Below, one piece after another: positions 55,683-64,000 of a stretch of DNA of 64,000 bases. The position numbers were made by a program, and so were the translations under genes. Location: contig NC_053118.1 in the NCBI RefSeq assembly GCF_010015445.1, forward strand, positions 6,661,281-6,725,280. Direction: 5' to 3'. The first letter of the stretch is position 1. Each line of letters begins with the position of its first letter. The notes beneath the pieces were generated by a model. The model had not been told where the DNA came from. It made no database searches and saw nothing but the letters and a program-made list of their open reading frames with translations. The stretch comes from Perca fluviatilis (Eukaryota; Chordata; Actinopteri; Perciformes; Percidae).

Positions 55683-57261
55683 GACTAAACAGAGTGAAAT
55701 GACCACTGAACTCTTTTCTTTAGTCCGGACCAAGAAATCAACCCTTGACTCTGACTACCTTCCCTGCACCAGATCTACAGGTCCCCACAGGAACTGAAGC
55801 AGAAAGTGGAGCAGTGCTAATATACTTGCCCTGGGTGATAAGAAAATCTCCTGTAGTAAACCTGTTGTTCGAAATGTGATAGAACAATCTCCGGTCCTGG
55901 TTCCCAGCCCAGTGCCAGTATCCAGTGGCTGCTAGATGAGCAGAATTTAAAGCCCATGAAATATGGAAAAGGGCACAGTCTTGGCCCGAAGCCTGGCCAC
56001 CCACTCAGCCCTCAGGCAGGGGACCCAACCTATCACATCTCTGCCTTCTCCCTGTGTGTGTCTCTCTTGCTGCTATTCACTTCCACACACTATTTGCTAA
56101 ATTGGTTACACACTGTTAATGTCGTTATGATGAAATGAGCCCTGATTGCCCAATACTTTGCCAGGTAAAATACATTTGTTATTCTATTATAGCATGATAG
56201 ACAGGGTTGCCCAAAGATAAATACAAAAAAGTCTTTAGCATCACAAGGTTTGCCAGGGGCCATTTTTGGCTTGAATCAAATGGTTTTTGCCAAGTGGCAG
56301 GATGGCTGCCAGTTTCCACAGCAATCTCTGCCACCTGTGATGAATGGCCCAGTGGGTTAGGCTACACAAACGCAGCTGTGATTGCATGGAGCCATAATGG
56401 AGGAAAGGGGGGACCTGTGAGCACGAGATAGACAGGAGTTTTATAAGCCTTCATATTGCTTTGAGCTGAAACACTAAGAGCAGGTACAAAGCTTGGAGAC
56501 TGCGGCAAATTTGCTGTGGTTAACCACAGCTGCACTAGTTTGCTCTGTGCCCTTACAGAGAAATAATTGAACAAAAACTTCGATCTGCTTTTTTTTAAGC
56601 TAAGTCAAGCCAAGCACACACCATATAGGATAAAACCCAAGTCCAAATTTTTCAATTAGACAGGGACATGGAACTTGATTTCGATTTTATTTTCACAAAT
56701 CAATGCATGTGCACATCTGAGGTCTTGTAATAAGCATCTAAAGTTGCACAAGACATCAAATAACAATCAAAAGTGTAGTTTAATAAGGGAAATATATTAG
56801 ATGCCACTATTATTGAGCAGACGACCAGAACTGTTGTCATTTTATGCACAAATTAGCAAAGGTTCTTTGTCATCCACCAAGAGTAAACTGAATATCATTG
56901 GTTTTTGAACTATTGATCAGAAAAAAACAAGACATTTGGGTTCTGGGAAACTGTGGTGGGCATTCAATATATATATATATATATATATGATGGGCATTTT
57001 TCAATATTTGCTGACAATTAATAGACAAGAACAATTAACTGATTGATCAAGAATACAATCGGCAAAATAACTGATAATGTAAACAATTTCCAACTCAAAA
57101 AGGAAATTCAAGATTTTTTTTATTCCAAGGCCTCAGAGTTGTAGCTGCTGATTCTCATCTCTATCAGCTCACACACGGCAAACCAAACCAATCCTATGGT
57201 CACCAAACACAACATTCAGCAGTGGAAGCGTTGTGTCCATTAAAATTACAAACAAAGTCAC
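55683..57261. other. 1.6-kb intron stretch, no gene
   Basis: It contains an (AT)11 array at 56967-56989. Open frames of 60-88 codons show no domain. Confidence 0.4.
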
Positions 57262-57961
57262 TAGCCATGTTTCCATCTACACATTTTTATGGTAATATTG
57301 AATGAAAAATGCCTAATGGAAACAGTGAAATTCGATTTAATAAATATCAACACAAAGTTTGTACGTTCAAGCTCATCGGATTTTCTCTTAATCGGTAAAC
57401 AGCTTATGCGATAAACAAAAAAAAATAAAGATTTGCAGACACGGCAGTTGTCAACAAAGACAGGTGACAAGACAAGTGGGCAAACAAGGAGATGAGGGAC
57501 TTATGAAATTTAATTTATTAACGAAATATAACTGCTATTTTAGACAGCAAAAATCGTTGGCATTTACGTGCATCTGCATCATCATAGCGATGTTTTGATA
57601 GCGTCGTTGTTGTCTTATTATAGCTTGATATGTCGCTATCAGCTGGTACATAAGCACTATAACAACTTGTCCAATATTAATCATTTGTAGGTTGATGGCG
57701 TGATCTATTTTGGCTAGCAAGCTTTGTTCACAAATGTAAGCTTGAATGTTGTGCTATTCAACGTGAAAATGAATGGAAACACCTTAAAATGCCTCAAATC
57801 TATTCAATATACCAATTTCATCGCAAAACAGCATGTGACACAATAGGTTTTTATTCGCTTTAAAGCTGTTGGATGGAAACACACTTTCACCGGCTTTATA
57901 GCATGAATGTTTTTAGCGAACTTCAGATAATTCGATTGACATGTGGATGGAAACATAGCAA
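57262..57961. mobile_element. MITE with TAGCCATGTTTCCATC ends
   Basis: TAGCCATGTTTCCATCTACAC at the left is mirrored by GACATGTGGATGGAAACATA at the right. Inner copies of TGGAAACA/TGTTTCCA motifs support a long, eroded inverted repeat of about 700 bp. No transposase was recognised. Confidence 0.6.
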
Positions 57962-58235
57962 CTGACAAGGCAAAACAACAGAGGACACACTTTACGCTTC
58001 TCTAGTAAACAAACTCAGCTGGTTGCGATTTTCTGTTATAGTTTTTTTGTGTTAAATTATTCCCCTCTGTTGCGTTTTACCCTGTTTTCATCCTCATGTG
58101 TTTTATGCTTCAGTTTCCCGTTTTATTTTGTAGTCTTATCATTTCAGCTGGGCTTGTAGGCCCTTTTATTGTTGGCTAGTTTCATTTAGAATAAAACATC
58201 GGATTTTATAAACTTGTTTGTGTTTTTTTTTATCT
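57962..58235. other. Short intron stretch, possible LTR-like scrap
   Basis: CAGTTTCCCGTTTTATTTTG at 58112 resembles the start of the LTR-like unit (GTTCCTGTTTTATTTTGTAG). Otherwise nothing. Confidence 0.3.
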
Positions 58236-58405
58236 TAATTTTTAAGGTAACTAAAGCTGTCAGATGATGTAGTGGAGTAAAAAGTACAATATTTCTCTCT
58301 GAAATGTAGCGGAGTAGAAGTAGAAAGTGGCATGAAAAGAAAAGACTCAAGTAAAGTACAAGTACCTCAACCTTTGTACTTAGTTATGTTCCACCACTGT
58401 CAGAG
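58236..58405. repeat. Dispersed repeat M
   Basis: GATGTAGTGGAGTAAAAAGT, AAGTAAAGTACAAGTACCTC and TTAGTTATGTTCCACCACTG form a unit found widely in fish introns. A fragment of it also lies at 25767-25830. Confidence 0.6.
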
Positions 58406-58897
58406 TGTGGCCTCAGACTCCAACTAATCTCAGAATTGATAAGGAGCTCCAGCTCTTTTTGTTATTTTGTGTCTGTATGTTACGCTACATAGGGCTATAT
58501 TAAGGCCCCTGTATTAGTGACTTTTGTTGCTCAGAGGATGCATCTTTGTCTTAGTTCAGGCAACCTTGGGTGGTTTTTTTATGACTATTTGCACCCACTT
58601 GAGACTGTCAACATTCAAGTTGCATTGTGGGTATTGCAGGCTAGATTTTGACAATGAGAAATAATGCATGGAATAAAAAAATATATATCTCTGGTTCAGC
58701 TGCACCAACTTTGATTTTGTTTTAAATTGTCCATTGTGATTCTGACAATATTAACCATTAACCATTTTACCAAGTCAGGAGTTTATGGGTTTCCTGTATC
58801 TATTGTGTGTTCTCAGCCAATCAGTGCCAGTACTGATGTCAGACACTGAGTTGAATAGCGGTGTAACATGAGTATATACTCTGTGTTTTCTCCACAG
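58406..58897. other. Intron segment upstream of the 58898 exon
   Basis: No repeat recognised. It ends with the acceptor tract CTGTGTTTTCTCCACAG. Confidence 0.5.
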
Positions 58898-58970
58898 AGA
58901 GACATGCTGGACGTCAGTCAAATCATGAAGGATCTGGCCAGTATGGTCCATGAACAAGGCGACACCATAG
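58898..58970 (+). CDS. tsnare1: tsnare1 internal exon: SNARE core with the ionic-layer glutamine
   Basis: The exon is 24 codons plus one base (phase 0 in, phase 1 out). Its peptide is RDMLDVSQIMKDLASMVHEQ followed by GDTI. The pattern LDV(S/N)QI(M/I)KDLASMV.EQG is the central t-SNARE motif. By analogy with syntaxin 1A, the glutamine codon CAA at 58955-58957 is the zero-layer Gln that pairs with the R-SNARE arginine. The acceptor is TTCTCCACAG and the donor ATAG/GTAAGG. A (TG)39 array starts six bases into the intron, right behind the donor. The exon should be essential for SNARE function. Confidence 0.9.
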
Positions 58971-58973
58971 GTA

Positions 58974-58976
<3 letters not shown>

Positions 58977-59054
<78 letters not shown>
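58977..59054 (+). repeat. (TG)39 microsatellite next to a splice donor
   Basis: An uninterrupted 78-base TG array begins at intron position 7, directly after GTAAGG. Confidence 0.97.
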
Positions 59055-59055
<1 letters not shown>

Positions 59056-59867
59056 TTTAAATGTTCACATTGTTGTCCCTGACTTAATTAGCAAAGATAA
59101 CTTTTGTGGCCATGTTTCAATTTGATATGCCTGATTAATAACAACATGAGCTTGAAAATTCTGCTGGGCAAAAGTAACTTTGTAACCTCTACTCCGCAAA
59201 ATGCTCTGGGTGTATATAAACATTGGACTGTTAGAGAAAATCCATTTAGACACCCTGATATCTGTAAACGGCTCTCCGCACCCTGCAGTGATTTAGACTT
59301 AGACCAAAAAAAACAACTAAACGTAGTGCACAAATATAGGGCAGATATAGAGGTTTTGCCATCAGCTATGTCTGGCTCCATCATGAACATTCTCAAGAGA
59401 ATTGTTACTTACAAATGTCAACCAACCATACATACCTGAAAAATATTGTTGTGGATCGATTCTGAGTAGAATTCAAGGGTCTGATAGGCAGGTGACTTTC
59501 CAAATTGAGGTGATTGTCACGAGCTGTTCAGTGCTGCAAAACACTTTCACTTGTGGCTGGAGAAGAGTCAGTTCATTTAAGTTAGTTTTTTGGCTGACTT
59601 AACCAAATCATTAAGTGGGAGGCTAATTTAACTTTTTAGGCGTAAAGGCAGAGATCTCCAACAGGGGATGCTCAGAGTTATGCAGGGGGGACGGTGTGTG
59701 TGGGGGGGGGGGGGCAATTTATTGTTTAATCATTTTTTTAAAATTTCTAAAGTTAATGTGTCTGAGAATATACATAAACATGAGTCCAACATATTATTAG
59801 CAAAGGTAAATATAAATAAAGACAAATAATAAAATTAACAAAACATTGATGACAGGCTTATCGGCCT
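59055..59867. other. Intron stretch, no gene
   Basis: It includes a G-rich run (GTGTGGGGGGGGGGGGC near 59700). The overlapping open frames at 59065-59439 on both strands have no domain. Confidence 0.4.
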
Positions 59868-59990
59868 GTACTTACAGTATCTCACAAAAGTGAGTACACC
59901 CCTCACATTTTAGTAAATATTTCATTATATCTTTTAATATAATATAGGACATTTCTAATGTCATATGAATATGTTTTGTAAAATTAGTCT
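59868..59990. mobile_element. Tc1/mariner-type terminal fragment
   Basis: TACAGTATCTCACAAAAGTG, then AGTACACCCCTCACATTT and ATTTCATTATATCTTTTAAT match the longer copy at 62243. Only about 80-120 bases are present. Confidence 0.65.
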
Positions 59991-59997
59991 TGCAATT

Positions 59998-60062
59998 GCC
60001 AGACCTATCTCCACAGCGCTGTGGAGGAAGGTCTGGCTAGTCCACATAACATTCCGTGACAT
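59998..60062. repeat. Dispersed repeat C, copy 2, with terminal hairpin
   Basis: GCCAGACCTATCTCCACAGC pairs with GCTGTGGAGGAAGGTCTGGC around a CGCT centre, making a 40-base hairpin. It is followed by TAGTCCACATAACATTC. Confidence 0.7.
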
Positions 60063-60078
60063 TAGTACAGTAATACAC

Positions 60079-60508
60079 AACCCGTTCTCACTCCCAACTC
60101 TTTAAATACTGAAGCTCAGCGTCAGATACCAACGTAAAAATCCCCCTTTAGCGTCTGTATGGAACACACCAGTTAGAGCAGCTGCTCGACCGCGGCGCTG
60201 TAAGATGACGTAGTATTAAGAGAGACAACGGTAGAGAGTAGTATGAAAGACCGACAATCTGAGTAAGGAGGTTGTTTGGGGGGGTGGATGGGTCAAACAA
60301 CACAGGACTTTCACCCAGGAGAGCGGGGTTCATGTCCCATTCTTGTCCCACGTGTCACTGAAACGTACATTTTGTAACCCCACCCACCATCTTTTCCTAA
60401 ACCTAACTGTCCTGTTCTTGTGCCGCATGTCAGTTAAACGTATGTCCAGACCCAGGGACGCAAAGAGTCCCGTCCAAGCGAGTCTAAATGTGACACTGAT
60501 GGGAGTGT
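60079..60508. repeat. Long-TIR fold-back element, copy 3
   Basis: CGTTCTCACTCCCAACTC at the left and CACTGATGGGAGTGTT at the right are inverted. The interior has GTCTGTATGGAACACACC, CGCTGTAAGATGACGTAGTA and CCTAAACCTAACTGTCC as in copies 1 and 2. It is shorter than copy 2 because the left inner block is missing. Confidence 0.7.
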
Positions 60509-61240
60509 TGTAATACATCAACAGTATCCACATTCAGTACGTGTAGACATGCAAGCAACAAAACACAGCCAAGCAACGCTGACATTTTCTTGAAACATGC
60601 AAACAAGCAGAGCAATAGGCAACAAAACAAAACAAAACAAGAAAAACAATCATGATGGAGATCTTGATGGAATATTAAAAGTGGCGGTACAAGTTAATAA
60701 AATGTTGAAATAGCTAAAGTACAAGTGAATATTTGTAGACATACCCAGTCCATGCACAGCTGACTGTATCTGACAAAGGGCAAGACATAAGAGAGAATAG
60801 GAAAGAGCTAGTTTTAATAAACACTGTATATAAATAGTGCTGGTACAAATGCTTAATGCACACTTTATTCAGATTTATGGTGCAAAATTGTAAATTTTGA
60901 AGACTGTGTGTGTGTGTGTGTGTGGGGGTGTAGGTGTGGGTGATTAGCTTTTTTGGAAGGAATGGGACCCTATAACTTTTGCTAATTGCTGCCTTTTTGT
61001 TGTAATGTCCTTTTGTCTGCAGCCTTCAATCAGGCTAATATAGATGGCCTTTAAATACCCTTTAGAGTCGGGCTGACTCACCACAGTTCTACAAGAATTG
61101 AATACCTGTATTTTTTTCCCTTTTTTAAAGTTTTTTCCCCAATGCACTGTTCTTAATTATTATGGCTGACATTTAGGATGGTGCACACAATGGAGAAGTG
61201 GTGGGTTTCTTTTTGTTTTTCAATAGTGTTTTTTTAGGTG
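60509..61240. other. Intron stretch with short GT array
   Basis: A (TG)n array lies at 60905-60924 and an AAAACAAAACAAAACAAG run at 60626. No gene. Confidence 0.4.
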
Positions 61241-61275
61241 GCCCATATTGAACCATAACACTAACACACCTCACA

Positions 61276-61860
61276 CATCATCCATCCATCCATCCCTCCC
61301 TTCCTCCATCCATCCATAATTAGCATCCAAGACCGTTGGAAGTCTTCACACTAGCTGAACTTCTTTTATGCTTTTATTGTGCATTACCAGAAAGAGAGTC
61401 TTCGGGCCAAATTATGAAAAGTGGTAATATGTCATGTTTGTGTGTGTGGAATGACAGTCAGAAACATAAAGCAGCAGTAAGTGGGCTTCTCACATATATT
61501 TGTCCATTTGTAAATATGGATGATGCTCAAAGACTGAGATGGCTGTTCACATTTGAAGGATATAAATTAGCCAATTATGTTGAGAAAACCTGGTAGAAGA
61601 GGAAAGAAGCTCTTTACCGAGATGATGTGTAGATATTTGTTTGTATATACGATTTTGGTCTTTTCTCATATTTTTTTCATTTATTTCATATTTTGTTGTT
61701 TTTGTTCTTTGTTTTCTGTTATTCATGTATTACTCCACATGATTTGTATATGCAAGACCAGAATATGTCTGTTAAACAGGCTGTTGGTGTCTTGTAATCC
61801 CATATGGGATGGGCCACATGTTTGGCATGACAGAGAAATTAAATAAAACTAAAAAAAAAC
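61276..61860 (+). mobile_element. Possible 5'-truncated LINE 3' end
   Basis: An open frame at 61336-61596 reads ICPFVNMDDAQRLRWLFTFE, then GYKLANYVEKTW. This resembles the extreme C-terminus of fish LINE reverse-transcriptase proteins (a CP-x motif, then WL..(F/Y)E...LA.(F/Y)(V/I)..(A/T)W). It is followed by an AT-rich 3' part ending GAAATTAAATAAAACTAAAA. A (CATC)n array precedes it at 61276-61316. No RT core is present. Confidence 0.4.
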
Positions 61861-62242
61861 TATATTAATTGCAAATTGAAATCTGATCAAGTACAAACTA
61901 AGTCACATACAGCTAAATAGTAAATAGTAAATAAACTTTCAAGTATGTTTTTTTTCAAACCTTTATTATTTAAGTAAAAATACAATAACGAGGAATACAT
62001 TAAATCCTGAAGGACAGACACGAACAAAAAAGGGTTTATAAACTTTACATTTAAGAATTTGTAAGGCATTGTAGATGTTTATAGAGTTCGGTTGGATTTC
62101 CTATTCGGCAGTCCTTTTTTAAATTGGCCAATATTTGGTTTTCTTTCAGACCATGTAACATTTACCGAATAGAATTGAAAGATTCAAAATAAAAACATGG
62201 CATTTATCCAAATAATTTCCTTTGTAGTAACAAATAATATAT
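61861..62242. other. Intron stretch, no gene
   Basis: AT-rich. Nothing recognised. Confidence 0.35.
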
Positions 62243-62575
62243 ACAGTATCTCACAAAAGTGAGTAAACCCCTCACATTTTTGTAAATATTTCATTATATC
62301 TTTTAATGGGACAACACTGAAGAAATTACACTTTGCTACAATGTAAAGTATTAAGTGTACAGCTTGTATAACAGTGTAAATGTGCTGTCCCATCAAAATA
62401 ACTCAACACACAGCCATTAATGTCTAAACCGCTGGCAACAAAAGTCAGTACACCCCTAAGTGAAAATGTCAACCTGTGAAGCTCTGGTGAAGAGGGTTAA
62501 GGCAGCGCTGGAAAATAATGGTGGCCACACAAAATATTAACTCTTTGGGCCCAATTTGGACCAATTTGGCTTTGG
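62243..62575. mobile_element. Tc1/mariner-type remnant, rearranged
   Basis: TACAGTATCTCACAAAAGTG, CAACACTGAAGAAATTACAC, AATGTAAAGTATTAAGTGTA and CAACAAAAGTCAGTACACCC form the long TIR of a common fish Tc1-type element. After GAAAATGTCA the sequence continues with ACCTGTGAAGCTCTGG and AATAATGGTGGCCACAC, which by memory of the family is an inner part in reverse orientation. Confidence 0.65.
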
Positions 62576-63109
62576 TGCGTAACTTTTTTTAATTAATGGA
62601 CGTCTGCTACATTCAAGCCATTGCCAAATGAGTAGCTAGAAAGCTAATTAAGAGTATCAGCTCCACAAAACTCTCTCTGTAGTTCTCTGACTATGTTTAG
62701 AAAATGGTATCGTTCGGCGACTTTATCGCGCAGAAACTCGAGTGAAGATAATTACCTCTTCTGAAGAGTCCATCATGGTTTTTTTAATCCTCTGTGGCTA
62801 CTAGCAACTGCATGGAGGAGGGGTGAGGGTGGTGCGAGATCACGGAAGGCTTGTATCACGTGTACGCACTGACAGTTTTGTTGTCATTACTTAGAATTCC
62901 TTATGGGGGAGACAGAAACTACGCACTATAGCTTTAAAATTGCAAATGAAAAATGATGACATAACTTTTTCTACATGTGAAAAAACTGTGCACGTAATTT
63001 TTAAATCAGTATTTCTCACCAATACATTGTTTGAATCCTTAAGTTCTAACAAATGTGATGAATACATTTCTTTCCCCATACATGCATACTATTAACCTGC
63101 ATTGTTTAC
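62576..63109. other. Intron stretch, no gene
   Basis: Apparently unique sequence with no repeat ends or coding pattern. Confidence 0.35.
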
Positions 63110-63275
63110 ATCCATGTAGTCTCACATTGCAGTGCTGCGGAGGAGGGTCTGACTAGTCCATATAGCATTCTGGGATAGGAAAAATCCGGCCGAAAATGAG
63201 GGACAACCGTCCGAAAATGAGGGACATCCGGTGAAACCTCCAGCGGCACCGGAACAATCCCCTAAATGAATCGTC
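63110..63275. repeat. Dispersed repeat C, copy 3
   Basis: GCAGTGCTGCGGAGGAGGGT, CTGACTAGTCCATATAGC and CATTCTGGGATAGGAAAAAT are followed by two copies of GAAAATGAGGGACA and then GGCACCGGAACAATCCC. It is a shortened version of the unit at 13256-13680. Confidence 0.7.
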
Positions 63276-63996
63276 GTTGATACAGACTAACATCCATGCT
63301 ACTTGCTGGCTACTTTCTGCCTTTGTTGGTGCATTAGCGCAACCTGTTGATGGAATAGTGTGACACCATTGGCAGGGCTGTGGATTGTGTCACCCACATG
63401 CATGTTCGTGCTCATGTGTGCCCTCGTGCACAAGACAAATAGCTCCATAGCACTACACAAGGTTGAGCAATCCACAAGATACCTTTAAAAGAAATCCAAG
63501 ATGTCAAAACATTCCATTGAGTAATGTAAACTTTGATGACGGTGATACATTTAATTAAAACAAGAAAATAAATGTTACTGTAGTTAAAGTATCTTAAAAA
63601 AAATCTAATATATTGACGTTATGCTTTTTATGCTGCTTAATATTTACAAAAATAACATTTAATACCTTGAGTAAAATAAATGGGGTAGTAAAAGAGTTTA
63701 TGAAATATTTGAACACATAACATTAAATGTGTAATTAAAATAATTAATATAAGAGTAATTTTTCTGTGCAGCCATTATTAGGAACTGTTTCTAGACATAA
63801 CTGGGAAACAAAAACTACACAGCCCCAAAGCACATGGGGCATTTTATTTTCTTGTGTACATGAGAAACATTTTTCTGCTAGCACGAGCAAATTAAAATTG
63901 GAACAGATCAGAGAATTTGAAGGCAACTCACTAAAATGATGAAATATACTTATAACAGAAATGTCTATTTAAATAAAAGCCTGGTTCTCTTTGCAG
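63276..63996. other. Intron segment before the last acceptor
   Basis: AT-rich, no gene. It ends with CTGGTTCTCTTTGCAG. Confidence 0.45.
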
Positions 63997-64000
63997 TTGA
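63997..64000 (+). CDS. tsnare1: Possible start of the next tsnare1 exon (cut by window end)
   Basis: A consensus acceptor (CTGGTTCTCTTTGCAG) ends at 63996, leaving TTGA as the last four bases of the window. Joined to the phase-1 donor at 58970 this reads Val then Asp/Glu. That fits a (V/I)DSIE-type continuation of the SNARE helix, but it gives one residue more than the usual EQG-x-x-(I/V)-D spacing. Only four bases are visible, so the call rests mainly on the acceptor and the phase. Confidence 0.45.

Overview
The window looks like intronic, repeat-rich chromosome from a teleost fish, most likely a percomorph. The reasons are the vertebrate exon/intron structure, long (GT)n arrays, and repeat families typical of bony fish: L2-type LINEs, a Tc1 transposon of the type common in fish, many hAT-type and TTAA-target DNA transposons, and tRNA-derived SINEs. 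There is no bacterial-type operon and no single-exon host gene. Almost all the long open frames are transposon remnants or low-complexity sequence.

One host gene can be supported. It is on the + strand and is a Qa-SNARE (syntaxin-family) gene that best matches tsnare1 (t-SNARE domain containing 1). Five complete internal exons are visible: 13865-13955, 14064-14138, 14317-14373, 31449-31604 and 58898-58970. A probable sixth exon begins at 63997, four bases before the window ends. The first three encode part of the N-terminal helical syntaxin region. The fourth encodes the linker and the start of the SNARE helix, and the fifth carries the ionic-layer glutamine. The introns are 108 bp, 178 bp, 17.1 kb, 27.3 kb and 5.0 kb. 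The upstream exons and the start codon, and the downstream rest of the SNARE helix and membrane anchor, lie outside the window. Positions 1-13864 are therefore upstream intron, or at least contain no exon I can recognise.

The rest is a layered archive of mobile elements, many nested inside each other with readable target duplications. From left to right: an LTR-like fragment and a SINE (1-1.5 kb); a hAT nested in a hAT (3.9-5.0 kb); a TTAA element (8.6-8.9 kb); a three-level nest (10.2-13.3 kb); an L2 LINE inside a hAT element (14.6-18.6 kb); a second copy of the 10.2-kb repeat (19.1-20.1 kb); a hAT with a transposase relic (24.7-25.5 kb); a four-layer nest with a perfect palindrome (26.0-28.7 kb); a fold-back TTAA element (30.2-31.0 kb); another nest (34.8-36.9 kb); a 750-base polypyrimidine tract (37.75-38.5 kb); a triplicated repeat (38.8-39.9 kb); a TTAA element carrying a Harbinger transposase relic (41.7-44.0 kb); a recently decayed Tc1 (48.3-49.7 kb); a hAT-type MITE (50.2 kb); a solo-LTR-like unit (52.9-53.3 kb); and several fragments up to 63.3 kb.

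The most interesting points are how these repeats sit relative to the host exons. Directly repeated copies flank three exons. Microsatellites abut an acceptor tract and a donor. A long polypyrimidine tract ends in a consensus-like cryptic acceptor. Other points are the structural oddities inside single elements: an inverted segment in a Tc1 end, an element end replaced by an inverted copy of its flank, and an insertion with no target duplication. I see no evidence for a wholly new biological system. Family names below the superfamily level were assigned by eye, without a database search.
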